Shown: positions 44,733-60,200 of the stretch, in pieces
How positions within the stretch are numbered: the first letter of the stretch is position 1
Layout of the letters: the number at the start of each line of letters is the position of its first letter
DNA from: Siphlonurus alternatus
Taxonomy: Eukaryota; Arthropoda; Insecta; Ephemeroptera; Siphlonuridae
Direction: 5' to 3'
DNA length: 64,000 bases
Assembly (NCBI GenBank): GCA_949825025.1
Contig: OX463780.1
Location: forward strand, 49,559,280 to 49,623,279
Made by a program: the position numbers and the translations under genes
The notes under the pieces: model-generated
Told to the model about the DNA's origin: nothing
The model's database searches: none
The model's input: the letters and a program-made list of their open reading frames with translations, nothing else

Positions 44733-45277
44733 ATGGCCATAAGTTAATTGTGTTGGCAATAGAAAGGCTTTATTTAATTCTCTGATTATTTCTCAGTGTT
44801 ACATATTAAATTATTTGTTAGGTCGAGTTTTCACGTTGTTATTAGCAGAAGCTTTTTATAACATTTTCTTCTGAACATTCCCGACAGCTGTTACTGTTTT
44901 TTTGTTCCTTTGGCACTTTTGTTGAATTGCTGGTGCTGAAATCGTTAACCTGTGCCTTAAAAGAAAAATGTGACTATCTTGTGTTTTTATGAGGACGAAT
45001 TTTTTTTGCAAATGTTGAAGGCGTCAATCATGTGATTCCTTGTTCAGGCTGGTGATTGCAGATCAGTCGACACATTTTTGTCCAAAATTATCTCTCATTT
45101 CATAATGATGATTTGTAGAAAAAAAAACAAAGAACATACAAATGTGCTTCAACTTAAAAAACACCATAGCTGTTAACTCAAGTGCTTTTTTTGCTAATAA
45201 ATTTTCCACTTTCTAGTTATTTAGATTACAGATAACATGTGACTTTGATGGAGTATTTTATTAACATTTGTTGTTGC

Positions 45278-45283
45278 AATAAA
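45278..45283 (+). promoter_or_regulatory. Candidate polyadenylation signal, ROCK distal
   Basis: AATAAA in TTGTTGCAATAAACTG, followed within 30 nt by a T/GT-rich region (GATATTGTTGCTC). About 650 nt after the stop; the better-looking of the two sites. Confidence 0.45.
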
Positions 45284-45419
45284 CTGAAATGTTCATTTAA
45301 TTGATATTGTTGCTCAACATTTATTTAGACTAAATTTTGACACTTGAAATGGGGGAAAAGAAAGAGAATATTTTCTATCTCAGCAAGTTGTCTACGAAAT
45401 TGACAGCAGCTGTTACTTT

Positions 45420-45917
45420 GGGTGTAGTCCGTATTATGTTCTGAACGTTCGGAACATTCGATTTGGCGTCCCGTAATTATGTTCTGAATGTTCAGAACCA
45501 TTTCCGAGGTTACCCGAAGTGAGTCAGCTGACTTCAAAAAAGAGGTTCCGAGTGTTGCGAACTTTTCCTCCGAACCATCGGAACTAGAGTCAGCTGATCA
45601 CAACTTTTTGGGGGAAATTTGAAAAGTACGTAACAAACCTGTGCAACCTACGTGATAACTGTTTCATTTGAGGTAAATCTTTGCTTAATTGGTGATCAAT
45701 AACTGTTACGTGAGTTTTATGTTAAAATTTCTGAAGCCAGTGAACAGTTCTCTCCTTTTCGTATTTTTTTTAAACTGATGCGTATTACCGCGAAAAAGAA
45801 TGTTCTTAAAGTGGTCCGTTATCTGATGTTCTGAAGTCATTGCAATGTTTTTGTTCAGAGTCGGTCCGTAATCACTCATATGTTCTGAACGTTCGGAACC
45901 TAATACGGACTACACCC
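45420..45917. mobile_element. 498-bp terminal-inverted-repeat MITE
   Basis: Ends GGGTGTAGTCCGTATTATG and CTAATACGGACTACACCC are inverted repeats, extended inward by GTTCTGAACGTTCGGAAC on both sides. TTT flanks each end, a possible 3-bp duplication. The interior repeats TTCTGAACGTTCGGAAC-like palindromes. No transposase. Confidence 0.82.
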
Positions 45918-48120
45918 TTTGCTTGTGTCGGTCTTTTCTATTAATTTAGGTTCCCATGGAGTTCAACTCAAATCTGCAATAACATCAAATTTTGGCTTCA
46001 GTTTTTATCTTTTTTGATCGGGTGCAGCAGTTGTATGTAATTTTATTATATTATCAAAATTAGTGAGTTGGAGAATTTACTGATGTCAGTAAATATGTTC
46101 AAGCTCGGCTAATGAGTGGCACCTCCCATGTATTGTTTTTAGTGAGGACCGTGTAAATCATAGGATTGAGAGAACATAGCTATGTCACTTAGAGAATATG
46201 AATAGTAAAAAAATAATGATGTATATTTATATGTATGTTCACACAATCAGACAATAATTGAACACAGATGGTTCATGTAATTATTGATTTACTTACAGAC
46301 TTGGCTATTGTGTCAAATTCTGAAACTCCCAAAGCAATAATACTGGAAAATTGCAGTATAACTATAATTGATCAACTAGAGGGCATTATGTCGTTTGTTG
46401 CCTATATACATCTTCCCAATCTTGAAACATTATCTCAAAATAATGGACACATTTTGCTGCTGCCAATCACGGTAAAATGTTTTTGTTACACACATTATTT
46501 GTTTATTTTTTTTAAATAATACTTTTTCAGAGGTAATAGAAGAAAAGGCTGTTATAAGCCTAATCTGACAAATTTATATTTAACTTCCAGGTATAATCAA
46601 GGTACATATTCACATAGTATCTCGTTCTGTTGTCATGCCATAATTACAATCAGGTACAGTGAATTTGATGCTAACATAATTGCTGTGTTTTTACTTTATA
46701 CTGATGTATGATGTCGCAGCAATTCTGACCAATTTACCGCAATTGCTCAAATTGACACAGGAAATTTCTTAAAACCCCAAAAACACTAACTTTTTTACCA
46801 TACAAAGCAAAAAAAAAAAAAAAAAAAAAACATAGACCAGAAAATAAAAAGAAACCTGCATGGCAACACTGTTTACAATGTTGCCAGATTTCTTTTCGGT
46901 TCTTTTTGTCATTGCTCGGTAATAGTTGTTGGTTGGCAGTTTTGCGGTAAATGCTGTCACCTAGAATAGCAGTGGATCATTAATATCAGAACGTAATGTT
47001 CATATCATCCTTTTATTCAATAATAATGTGATTGTTGAGGGATATTTTAGTTTGTGAAACCTGACCATCTCTTTTGTTGTGTAAATTGAGTAAAACTTTC
47101 AGTCTGAGGTGATGATGCACTACCTGTAATATATTCCGTTATGTACCCAGAGAATCTATCTGCATGCCATGTCCTTTCCTTGACTGACCAAGTATGTGAG
47201 CAACAGTCCCGTGCTGTATCGTGCATGCATGATTTAAAAATATAAACTTTCTATGCTGTTATAATGTTATAGTTGTATAGTATTTGCTCAATTGAAGAGA
47301 AGGAAATTATGCTTAAAACAACACATTATATTTTGTATTTAACTTTGCAGTCTTCAAAGTCACACGAAATTTATTTGTCTTCGTCAAGTAAAAATAGAAA
47401 AAGGTTCCTAATGATAAATTTTCAGGTGTGGAGAATGAAATTTGAGATGTTCTCATTGGTGCAAAAAATAATGGACTAAATGTTTGGACCTCCTGTAAAG
47501 TTGCTGCATTAGTGTAGGAAAAAAAAAGGCTTTTAGATTTCTTTTGTAAACAATATGAATTTGTGGTTCCATAAAAACTGCATTTTCTTTCTTGACTTTC
47601 ATTCTTACAGCAATAAACATTGTAATTTCATAATATGTTGAATACAATTTGTAAGGCGTTACAGAGATAAAATAAATAAATTTAAAAAAACAATTCTAAA
47701 TATTTGTTGCTCAATTTATAATGAAATTGTTATGTTGAATATTCACTGCCCTAGCTAGCTCTCATCTATAGCTCAAGTTTTAAATTAATTAGTGCACAGA
47801 TATATTTTTTCATAACATCCCCTGAGAATGAGAGTGCACTATCATCATGAGTGGTTTTTAAATAGACATTATTTAGCACATAAGGTCTGGCTGGTGTCTC
47901 AGCAGGGTGAGAATTTTGATGATCAATTTACTGAAAACTTTTAATGTATTACATTTTAAGGTCTACAGTGTATCTATATATAATCAAAGAACCTCTAGTG
48001 CACTCACTCGGATCACATGCAATCACGGTATAATAAATATTTATATTATATAATATAAGTCTAATATAGTTACCAACTGGTATTCATTGTGAATACAGTA
48101 CATTAATTAATTATAATACA
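45918..48120. other. Spacer downstream of ROCK
   Basis: AT-rich sequence without a recognised gene. Several short frames are present but none resembles a protein. AATAAATAAATT near 47670 could end a long ROCK 3' UTR, but nothing else supports that. Confidence 0.45.

Positions 48121-48122
<2 letters not shown>

Positions 48123-48194
<72 letters not shown>
48123..48194. repeat. (TA)n microsatellite
   Basis: About 36 pure TA units. Confidence 0.95.
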
Positions 48195-48197
<3 letters not shown>

Positions 48198-48309
48198 GGT
48201 ACATATAAAAGAAAATGTGATATAAAATAGAAAATAAGTAGAATAAAAAGCTTGTTTATATATATATTCAGACCTCGCGAGGTATAAATTTATATTGTAG
48301 ATATAACTG

Positions 48310-48440
48310 ATATAAGTACATACATACATAACGTGACGCCATATCCCTTTACTGGGTAAGCCAGCAGCATTATTACCTCGGCCGTCTACAAATTGCCCTC
48401 CAAAGCACTCGATTCTTGCATACTCCACTTGCTTCAGAAA
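48310..48440 (-). repeat. SINE-related fragment
   Basis: On the minus strand it contains GGTAATAATGCTGCTGGC, as at 11429 (+), and a tail-like AAGGGATATGGCGTCACG, comparable with GGGTAAAATGGCGTCA of the SINE at 9556. Borders uncertain. Confidence 0.45.
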
Positions 48441-48634
48441 TACTCATAACACTCTTTTGCCTTCTGCACTCTCTACTACACTGCGTACTTTTAACATGAC
48501 TTCTGTTAAAGTATATAAGTATATACGGATAAAAGTATATATAAATGTATATATTATTTAATAATTAATGATTATATTATTTTATGCAATTCCCAAATTT
48601 CCCAGTATTGCAAAATATGTAATATACACGTACC

Positions 48635-48835
48635 ATTAGAAATTAGAAATTAGAAATATTTATTTGATCATTTGGCAGTATACAGTAATTAATTAAAATC
48701 ACAATACAAACATAGATCTTGTCATAATATATATTCTATAAATTATATAATGTAAATTAGATAAGCATTATTACATAACTTGTCAGTTTTAATATTTCAA
48801 AAACCAGAATGTTATATACAATGTATTTTAATTAT

Positions 48836-48915
<80 letters not shown>

Positions 48916-50335
48916 TTCACATTAAATACCAGTTGGTACATTGTGACTACATTATACAGTTATTTAATATCTGAAAACACAAAAAGAAATTAGTAAAACA
49001 ATACATACATACAATTTATAATATACAAATAATTCCAATATATATAAAACAAAGATTATCAGAAATAAGAATTGACACGTTCATTATTAATATTTTTCTT
49101 GTGAATAGAATAACAATTCTTTTTAATAAGATAAGTAAACAATTGTGTCTTAAAAATTGATATACTTTCAATTTGTTTTAAAGAATCAGGAAGTTTATTA
49201 TACAATAACGAGCTCAGAAGGAAATGATCTCTTTTAGTTTGCTCGTAAGCTCCATATTTTTTATGGATTAGGTTTGACTGCCTAGTATTATGTCCAGTAA
49301 TATTTCTATTAATTTCAAACATAGAATAGTTTCTTTTATTATTAAATGCACATATATTATTAAATATTTAAAGATATTTGTAATTTTTGAAAAATGGTTA
49401 CATAATTCATTATTGAAAATACCACATTTCATCTACAACACTTTTACATTAATTATGCTATGAATATTGTTCAATATTTTTTCTGGAAACAAACTTAAGA
49501 ACATCTGTGCACGTGATTTTACAGTCATTGTGAAAATAATCTCTTACATCATAATATTCCTTAGAGATCAGAACTTTTTTTTAATATATTTTTAAACAAA
49601 GTGTCACTTGTTATATTACGAACCAAAACCGGGAGAAAGTCATAATATTTTGATGTTTGATAGTATGGACTCTTTTCAAGAATAGTAGATGAATGAGGTA
49701 ATACAAATGTTTTATTCCTATTACGTGTATTATGAGAGTGTATATCTCTGTTTTCAATATATTGGTCCATATTTTTTCTTTTAAACATTATTGCATTAAA
49801 TATATATATGGAAGGCATTGTCATAATGCCTAAATCAGAAAAATGCGTTTTACAAGATACTCTTGGCTTCAAATTTTTCATTATTCTAACTGATCTTTTT
49901 TGTAATACAAACATTCTGTTTATGTTAGAGTTATCAGTACCCCAAAATATACAATTCAGTGACAGAAAGGAGTATGTATAAGCAAAATATACCATCAATA
50001 ACGTTTTATTCGATACAGTGTTTTTTAGTGAAAAAAGTGCAAAATTAGATTTATTTATTTTTTTTCTTAAGTAATCAATTTGATCATTCCAACATAGAAT
50101 TTCATCAATACGTAAGCCTAGAAACTTCGTTTGATAAATGGAAGGTATATTTGAGTCGGATAATTTAATTAGAGGGCTGAGATCAGGTACATTTGCATTA
50201 CTATGAAATTGAATGTAATTTGATTTTTTCGGGTTTAATATTAATCTGTTTTGTGTGCAATAAAGTTCCAACTCTTTTACTGTATTTTTAGTTTTGTTAA
50301 TAAGTTCATTTAATTCAATTCTTTTATTATTATTA
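48635..50335 (-). mobile_element. 5'-truncated LINE, itself split by another LINE
   Basis: The outer copy has its 3' UTR at 48635-48838 and resumes at 49343. It encodes RT palm and thumb sequence at 49561-50271: LELYCTQNRLILNPKKSNYI, KFLGLRIDEILCWNDQIDYL, FVLQKRSVRIMKN and FNAIMFKRKN, typical of CR1/Jockey-group enzymes. The catalytic aspartates lay upstream and are lost. The order is proven by the uninterrupted copy at 32573-32933. Confidence 0.85.
48838..49342 (-). mobile_element. Inserted LINE 3' end with (TTTA)n tail
   Basis: A (TTTA)n tail (48838-48915) leads into a 3' UTR and a C-terminal coding remnant at 49059-49322 (NTRQSNLIHKKYGAYEQTKR, LYNKLPDSLKQ). It sits precisely inside the other LINE's 3' UTR. 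Related pieces are in ROCK intron 15. Confidence 0.82.
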
Positions 50336-51285
50336 GTCTAGCTTTTATTAAACACAGAAAGTGTACATATTAACAGCACTAGAAACATACATTATAGAAA
50401 AACATTACAATAGAACACATAAAACATACATACAAAACATATATAATAGTTACAGAATAATAGAACAATAGAAAATGATAATAAAACAATATAAAATAAA
50501 ATAACAGATGATACTAACAGCCTGTTACATCATAATAATAATATATCATATATATAATCACATATATAAAACAAAATATGACATAGAAAATAGATAGAAT
50601 AAAAAAAAACTTATTGCTTCATTGCTATTCAAAATCTATAGACTATATGAAATCTCCCCTGGCATAATCGCTAATAGGCTTAATTCTAGATTTACAGATA
50701 TTTAAATGATATTGGCTACAATATTCATTACATGATTTACATATACAAGATTGTTCAGCTTTATGATAACCAGAAGATTTACAAATTAGATGGTGGAAGC
50801 CGTGAACAGCCTGGCGAGTTAAAACATTTCTAACATTGGATCTATCCAATTGGGGCAGACACCAATATTTACATGTCATAGCATCAGTGCTGTAAAACTC
50901 AGGATTAATATCCTGAGCTTTTTGATTCCTGACAGCTATAAAATTGGAATATTGATCTGTCGTTGGAAGTTTAAACATTTCTTTGATTTCTGTAATAAAA
51001 TAATTGGAATCTATCAGTTTATAGGCCAGTCTAGTTTCGGTAAATTTTGACAGACACAGTAATCTTTTAACAAACATTGCTTTTACTGATTCTAATTTAT
51101 CAAAATCGGATACAGATAAATGAGGCCATACAATTTCAATACCATAAGTAGCCACAGGGGCGACTTTTAAATTGAATAGTTTGAGCCCTGTTTTGACGGA
51201 TAGACCAGACAGCCCTGAGATAGTGTACATAACAGTGATAGCGTTCTTACATCTTTCTGTTATATGTTTAGAAAAAGAATGCCCA
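50336..51285 (-). mobile_element. Third truncated LINE, RT C-terminal region
   Basis: The frame at 50643-51230 reads FNLKVAPVATYGIEIVWPHL, DKLESVKAMFVKRLLCLS and a terminal cysteine-histidine motif CICKSCNEYCSQYHLNIC, like thumb and zinc-knuckle regions of non-LTR ORF2 proteins. The 3' UTR occupies 50336-50640. It is truncated at the satellite border. Confidence 0.8.
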
Positions 51286-54200
51286 TTCTTTTATTCAATT
51301 CATTCAATTCAAGTCAATTCAAATCAATTTAATTCAATTCAAATCAATTCAAATTTATTCAATTCATTTATTCAATTCAATTCAATTCAAATCAATGCAA
51401 TTCAATTCATTTATTCAATTCAATTCAATTCAATTCAATTCAATTCAAATCAATTCAATTCATTTATTCAATTCAATTTAATTCAATTCAATTTAATTTA
51501 ATTCAATTCATTTATTCAATTCAATTCAATTTATTTCAATTCAATTTAATTCAATTCAATTCAAATCAAATCAATTCATTTATTCAATTCAATCAATTCA
51601 AATCAATTCAAATCAATTATATTCATTTATTCAATTCATTTCAATTCAAATCAATTCAATTCAATTCAATTCAATCCAAATCAATTCAATTCAATTCATT
51701 TATTCAATTCATTTATTCAATTAAATTCAATTCAATTTATTTCAATTCAATTTAATTCAATTCAATTCAATTCAATTCAATTCAATTCAATCCAAATCAA
51801 TTCAATTCAATTCATTTATTCAATTCATTCATTTATTCAATTCAATTCAATTCAATTCAATTCATTTATTCAATTCAATTCAATTTATTTCAATTCAATT
51901 TAATTCAATTCAATTCAAATCAATTCAATTCATTTATTCAATTCAATTCAATTCAATTCAATTCAATTCATTTATTCAATTCAATTCAATTTAATTCAAA
52001 TCAATTTAATTTAATTCAATTCATTTATTCAATTCAATTCAATTTATTTCTATTCAATTTAATTCAATTCAATTCAAATCAATTCAATTCATTTATTCAA
52101 TTCAATTCAATTAAATTCAATTCAATTTAATTAAATTCAAATCAATTCAAATCAATTCAAATTTATTCAATTCAATTCAATTCAATTCAATTCAATTCAA
52201 TTCATTTATTCAATTCATTCAATTCAAGTCAATTCAATTCAAATCAATTCAATTCGATTCAATTCAAATCAATTTAATTCAATTTAATTCAATTCAAATC
52301 AATTCAATTCATTTATTCAATTGATCCAATTCAAGTCAATTCAATTCAAATCAAATCAATTCAATTCAATTCAATTCAAATCAATTCAATTCAATTCAAT
52401 TCAAATCAATTCAATTCAATTTAATTTAATTAATTTCAATTCAAATCAATTCAATTCTTTTATTCAATTCATTCAATTCAAGTCAATACAATTCAAATCA
52501 ATTTAATTGATATCAATTCAAATCAATTCAAATTTATTCAATTCATTTATTCAATTCAATTCAAATCAATGCAATTCAATTCATTTATTCAATTCAATTC
52601 AATTCAATTCAATTCAATTCAATTCAATTCAATTCAATTCAATTCATTCATTCAATTCATATATTCAATTCAATTCAATTCAATTTAATTTAATTCAATT
52701 CATTTATTCAATTCAATTCAATTTATTTCAATTCAATTTAATTCAATTCTAATCAATTCAATTCATTTATTCAATTCAAGTCAATTCAATTCAATCAATT
52801 CAAATCAATTCAATTCAAATCAATTCAAATCAATTCAATTCATTTATTCAATTCATTTCAATTCAATTCAAATCAATTCAAATCAATTCAATTCATTTAT
52901 TCAATTCAATTCAATTCAATGCAGTTCAATTCAAATCAATTCAATTCAATTCATTTATTCAATTCAATTCAATTCACTTATTTAATTCAATTCAATTCAT
53001 TTATTCAATTCAAATCAAGTCAATTTATTTATTCAATTCATTCAATTCAAGTCAATTCAAATCAATTCAATTCAATTCAAATCAATTCAATTCAAATCAA
53101 TTCAATTCAAATCAATTCAATTCAAATCAATTCAATTCAAATCAATTCAATTCATTTATTCAATTCATTCAATTTAAGTCAATTCAATTTAAATCAATTC
53201 AATTCAATTCAAATCAATTCAAATAAATTCAATTCATTTATTCAATTCAATTCAATTCAATGCAGTTCAATTCAAATCAATTCAATTCAATTCAATTCAT
53301 TTATTCAATTCAATTCACTTATTTAATTCAATTCAACTCAATTTAATTTAATTCAATTCATTTATTCAATTCAATTCAATTTATTTCAATTCAATTTAAT
53401 TCAATTCAAATCAAATCAATTCATTTATTCAATTCAAGTCAATTCAATTCAATCAATTCAAATCAATTCAATTCAATTCATTTATTCAATTCAATTCAAT
53501 TCAATGCAGTTCAATTCAATTCAATTCAATTCATTTGGTCAATTCAATTCAATTCACTTATTTAATTCAATTCAATTCAATTCATTTATTCAATTCAATT
53601 CAAAGCAAGTCAATTTATTTATTCAATTCATTCAATTCAAGTCAATTCAATTCAAATCAATTCAAATCAATTCAATTCAATTTCATTCAATTCAATTCAT
53701 TTATTCAATTCATTCAATTCAAGTCAATTCAAATCAATTCAATTCAATTCAAATCAATTCAAATCAATTCAATTCATTTATTCAATTCAATGCAATTCAA
53801 TTCAATCCAATCCAATCCAATGCAATCCAATTCAATTTTATTCAATTCATTCATTCAATTCATTTATTCAATTCAATTCAATTCAAATCAATTCAATTCA
53901 ATTCATTTATTCAATTCATTTATTCAATTCAATTCAATTCAATTTAATTTAATTTAATTCAATTTATTTCAATTCAATTTAATTCAATTCAAGTCAATTC
54001 AATTCAAACAATTCAAATCAATTCAATTCAAATCAATTCAAATCAATTCAATTCATTTATTCAATTCAATTCAAATCAATTCAAATCAATTCAATTCAAT
54101 TTTATTCAATTTAATTTAATTCAATTCAATTCAATTCTTTTATTCAATTCATTCAATTCAAGTCAATTCAATTCAAATCAATTTAATTTAATTCAATTCA

Positions 54201-57200
54201 AATCAATTCAAATTTATTCAATTCATTTATTCAATTCAATTCAATTCAAATCAATGCAATTCAATTCATTTATTCAATTCAATTCAATTCAATTCAATTC
54301 AATTCAATTCAAATCAATTCAATTCATTCATTCAATTCATTTATTCAATTCAATTCAATTTAATTTAATTCAATTCATTTATTCAATTCAATTCAATTTA
54401 TTTCAATTCAATTTAATTCAATTCAATTCAAATCAATTCAATTCATTTATTCAATTCAATTCAATTCAATTCAATTCATTTATTCAATTCAATTCAATTT
54501 AATTCAAATCAATTTAATTTAATTCAATTCATTTATTCAATTCAATTCAATTTATTTCAATTCAATTTAATTCAATTCAATTCAAATCAATTCAATTCAT
54601 TTATTCAATTAAATTCAATTCAATTAAATTCAAATCAATTCAAATCAATTCAAATTTATTCAATTCATTTATTCAATTCAATTCAATTCATTTATTCAAT
54701 TCATTCAATTCAAGTCAATTCAAATCAATTCAATTCGATTCAATTCAAATCAATTTAATTCAATTTAATTCAATTCAAATCAATTCAATTCATTTATTCA
54801 ATTGATCTAATTCAAGTCAATTCAATTCAAATCAATTCAATTCAATTCAATTCAAATCAATTCAATTCAATTCAAATCAATTCAATTCAATTCAATTCAA
54901 TTTAATTTAATTAATTTCAATTCAAATCAATTCAATTCTTTTATTCAATTCATTCAATTCAAGTCAATACAATTCAAATCAATTTAATTGATATCAATTC
55001 AAATCAATTCAAATTTATTCAATTCATTTATTCAATTCAATTCAATTCAAATCAATGCAATTCAATTCATTTATTCAATTCAATTCAATTCAATTCAATT
55101 CATTCATTCAATTCATATATTCAATTTAATTCAATTCAATTCAATTCAATTCAATTTAATTTAATTCAATTCATTTATTCAATTCAATTCAATTTATTTC
55201 AATTCAATTTAATTCAATTCTAATCAATTCAATTCATTTATTCAATTCAAGTCAATTCAATTCATTCAATTCAAATCAATTCAATTCAAATCAATTCAAA
55301 TCAATTCAATTCATTTCAATTCAATTCAATTCAAATCAATTCAAATCAATTCAATTCAATTATTCAATTCAATTCAATTCACTTATTTAATTCAAATCAA
55401 TTCATTTATTCAATTCAAATCAAGTCAATTTATTTATTCAATTCATTCAATTCAAGTCAATTCAAATCAATTCAATTCAATTCAAATCAATTCAATTCAA
55501 ATCAATTCAATTCAAATCAATTCAATTCAATTCATTTATTCAATTCATTCAATTTAAGTCAATTTAAATCAATTCAATTCAATTCAATTCAAATCAATTC
55601 AAATAAATTCAATTCATTTATTCAATTCAATTCAATTCAATGCAGTTCAATTCAAATCAATTCAATTCAATTCATTTATTCAATTCAATTCAATTCAATT
55701 CACTTATTTAATTCAATTCAACTCAATTTAATTTAATTCAATTCATTTATTCAATTCAATTCAATTTATTTCAATTCAATTTAATTCAATTCAAATCAAA
55801 TCAATTCATTTATTCAATTCAAGTCAATTCAATTCAATCAATTCAAATCAATTCAATTCAATTCATTTATTCAATTCAATTCAATTCAATGCAGTTCAAT
55901 TCAAATCAATTCAATTCAATTCAATTCATTTGGTCAATTCAATTCACTTATTTAATTCAATTCAATTCAATTCATTTATTCAATTCAATTCAAAGCAAGT
56001 CAATTTATTTATTCAATTCATTCAATTCAAGTCAATTCAATTCAAATCAATTCAAATCAATTCAATTCAATTTCATTCAATTCAATTCATTTATTCAATT
56101 CATTCAATTCAAGTCAATTCAAATCAATTCAATTCAATTCAAATCAATTCAAATCAATTCAATTCATTTATTCAATTCAATGCAATTCAATTCAATCCAA
56201 TCCAATCCAATCCAATGCAATCCAATTCAATTTTATTCAATTCATTCATTCAATTCAATTCATTTATTCAATTCAATTCAAATCAATTCAATTCAATTCA
56301 TTTATTCAATTCATTTATTCAATTCAATTCAATTCAATTCAATTCAATTCAATTCAATTCAATTCAATTTAATTTAATTCAATTTATTTCAATTCAATTT
56401 AATTCAATTCAAGTCAATTCAATTCAAACAATTCAAATCAATTCAATTCAAATCAATTCAAATCAATTCAATTCATTTATTCAATTCAATTCAAATCAAT
56501 TCAATTCAAATCAATTCAATTTTATTCAATTTAATTTAATTTAATTCAATTCAATTCAATTCTTTTATTCAATTCATTCAATTCAAGTCAATTCAATTCA
56601 AATCAATTTAATTTAATTCAATTCAAATCAATTCAAATTTATTCAATTCATTTATTCAATTCAATTCAATTCAAATCAATGCAATTCAATTCATTTATTC
56701 AATTCAATTCAATTCAATTCAATTCAAATCAATTCATTCATTCAATTCATTTATTCAATTCATATATTCAATTTAATTCATTTCAATTCAATTCAATTCA
56801 ATTCAATTCAATTTAATTTAATTTAATTCAATTCATTTATTCAATTCAATTCAATTTATTTCAATTCAATTTAATTCAATTCTAATCAATTCAATTCATT
56901 TATTCAATTCAAGTCAATTCAATTCAATCAATTCAAATCAATTCAATTCAAATCAATTCAAATCAATTCAATTCATTTATTCAATTCATTTCAATTCAAT
57001 TCAATTCAAATCAATTCAAATCAATTCAATTCAATTATTCAATTCAATTCAATTCACTTATTTAATTCAATTCAATTCATTTATTCAATTCAAATCAAGT
57101 CAATTTATTTATTCAATTCATTCAATTCAAGTCAATTCAAATCAATTCAATTCAATTCAAATCAATTCAATTCAAATCAATTCAAATCAATTCAATTCAA

Positions 57201-60200
57201 TTCATTTATTCAATTCATTCAATTTAAGTCAATTCAATTTAAATCAATTCAATTCAATTCAATTCAAATCAATTCAAATAAATTCAATTCATTTATTCAA
57301 TTCAATTCAATTCAATGCAGTTCAATTCAAATCAATTCAATTCAATTCAATTCATTTATTCAATTCAATTCAATTCAATTCACTTATTTAATTCAATTCA
57401 ACTCAATTTAATTTAATTCAATTCATTTATTCAATTCAATTCAATTTATTTCAATTCAATTTAATTCAATTCAAATCAAATCAATTCATTTATTCAATTC
57501 AAGTCAATTCAATTCAATCAATTCAAATCAATTCAATTCAATTCATTTATTCAATTCAATTCAATTCAATGCAGTTCAATTCAAATCAATTCAATTCAAT
57601 TCAATTCATTTGGTCAATTCAATTCAATTCACTTATTTAATTCAATTCAATTCAATTCATTTATTCAATTCAATTCAAAGCAAGTCAATTTATTTATTCA
57701 ATTCATTCAATTCAAGTCAATTCAATTCAAATCAATTCAATTCAAATCAATTCAATTTCATTCAATTCAATTCATTTATTCAATTCATTCAATTCAAGTC
57801 AATTCAAATCAATTCAAATCAATTCAAATCAATTCATTTATTCAATTCAATGCAATTCAATTCAATTCAATCCAATCCAATCCAATCCAATCCAATGCAA
57901 TCCAATTCAATTTTATTCAATTCATTCATTCAATTCAATTCATTTATTCAATTCAATTCAAATCAATTCAATTCAATTCATTTATTCAATTCATTTATTC
58001 AATTCAATTCAATTCAATTCAATTTAATTTAATTCAATTTATTTCAATTCAATTTAATATAATTCAAGTCAATTCAATTCAAACAATTCAAATCAATTCA
58101 ATTCAAATCAATTCAAATCAATTCAATTCATTTATTCAATTCAATTCAAATCAATTCAATTCTTTTATTCAATTCATTCAATTCAAGTCAATTCAATTCA
58201 AATCAATTTAATTTAATTCAATTCAAATCAATTCAAATTTATTCAATTCATTTATTCAATTCAATTCAATTCAAATCAATGCAATTCAATTCATTTATTC
58301 AATTCAATTCAATTCAATTCAATTCAATTCAATTCAATTCAAATCAATTCATTCATTCAATTCATTTATTCAATTCATTAATTCAATTCAAGTCAAATCA
58401 ATCAATTTATTTATTCAATTCATTCAATTCAAGTCAATTCAAATCAATTCAAATCAATTCTATTTAATTTCATTCAATTCAAATCAAATCAATTCATTTA
58501 TTCAATTCATTCAATTCAATTCAATTCAATTCAATTTAATTCAATTCAAATCAATTCAAATCAATTCAAATTTATTCAATTCATTTATTCAATTCAATTC
58601 AATTCAATTCATTTATTCAATTCATTCAATTCAAGTCAATTCAATTCAAATCAATTCAATTCGATTCAATTCAAATCAATTTAATTCAATTTAATTCAAT
58701 TCAAATTAATTCAATTCATTTATTCAATTCAATTCAATTCAATGCAGTTCAGTTCATTTATTCCATTCAATTCACTTATTAAATTCAATTCAATTCAATC
58801 TAATTCATTTATTCAATTCAATTCAATTCAATTCAAATCAATTCAAATCAATTCAAATCAATTCAAATCAAATCAATTCAATTCAATTCAATTCAATTCA
58901 ACTCAAATCTATTCAATTCAATTCAATTCAATTCAATTCAAGGCAATTCAATTCAATTCAATTCAATTCAATTCAAATCAATTTAATTCAATTCAAATCA
59001 ATTCAAATTTATTCAATTCAATTCAATTCAATTTAATTCAATTCAAATCAATTCAAATCAATTCAAATTTATTCAATTCATTTATTCAATTCAATTCAAT
59101 TCATTTATTCAATTCATTCAATTCAAGTCAATTCAATTCAAATCAATTCAATTCGATTCAAATCAATTTAATTCAATTTAATTCAATTCAAATTAATTCA
59201 ATTCATTTATTCAATTCAATTCAATTCAATTCAATGCAGTTCAGTTCATTTATTCAATTCAATTCACTTATTAAATTCAATTCAATTCAATTCATTTATT
59301 CAATTCAATTCAATTCAATTCAATTCAATTAATTCAAATCAATTCAATTCAAATCAATTCAAATCAATTCAAATCAATTCAATTCAATTCAATTCAAATC
59401 TATTCAATTCAATTCAATTCAATTCAATTCAATTCAAGTCAATTCAAATCAATTTAATTTAATTCAATTCAAATCAATTCAAATTTATTCAATTCATTTA
59501 TTCAATTCAATTCAATTCAATTCAATTTAAATCAATGCAATTCAATTCATTTATTCAATTCAATTCAATTCAATTCATTTATTCAATTCAATTTAATTCA
59601 ATTCAAATTAATTCAATTCATTTATTCAATTCAATTCAATTCAATGCAGTTCAGTTCATTTATTCAATTCAATTCACTTATTTAATTCAATTCAATTCAT
59701 TTATTCAATTCAATTCAATTCAATTCAATTCAATTCAATTCAATTAAATTCAATTCAATTTAATTCAATTCAATTCAATTTAATTCAAATCAATTCAAAT
59801 CAATTCAAATTTATTCAATTCATTTATTCAATTCAATTCAATTCAATTCAATTCATTTATTCAATTCATTCAATTCAAGTCAATTCAATTCAAATCAATT
59901 CAATTCGTTTCAATTCAAATCAATTTAATTCAATTTAATTCAATTCAAATTAATTCAATTCATTTATTCAATTCAATTCAATGCAGTTCAGTTCACTTAT
60001 TCCATTCAATTCACTTATTTAATTCAATTCAATTCAATTCATTTATTCAATTCAATTCAAAGCAAGTCAATTTATTTATTCAATTCATTCAATTCAAGTC
60101 AATTCAATTCAAATCAATTCAATTCAAATCAATTCAATTCAATTTCATTCAATTCAATTCATTTATTCAATTCATTCAATTCAAGTCAATTCAAATCAAT

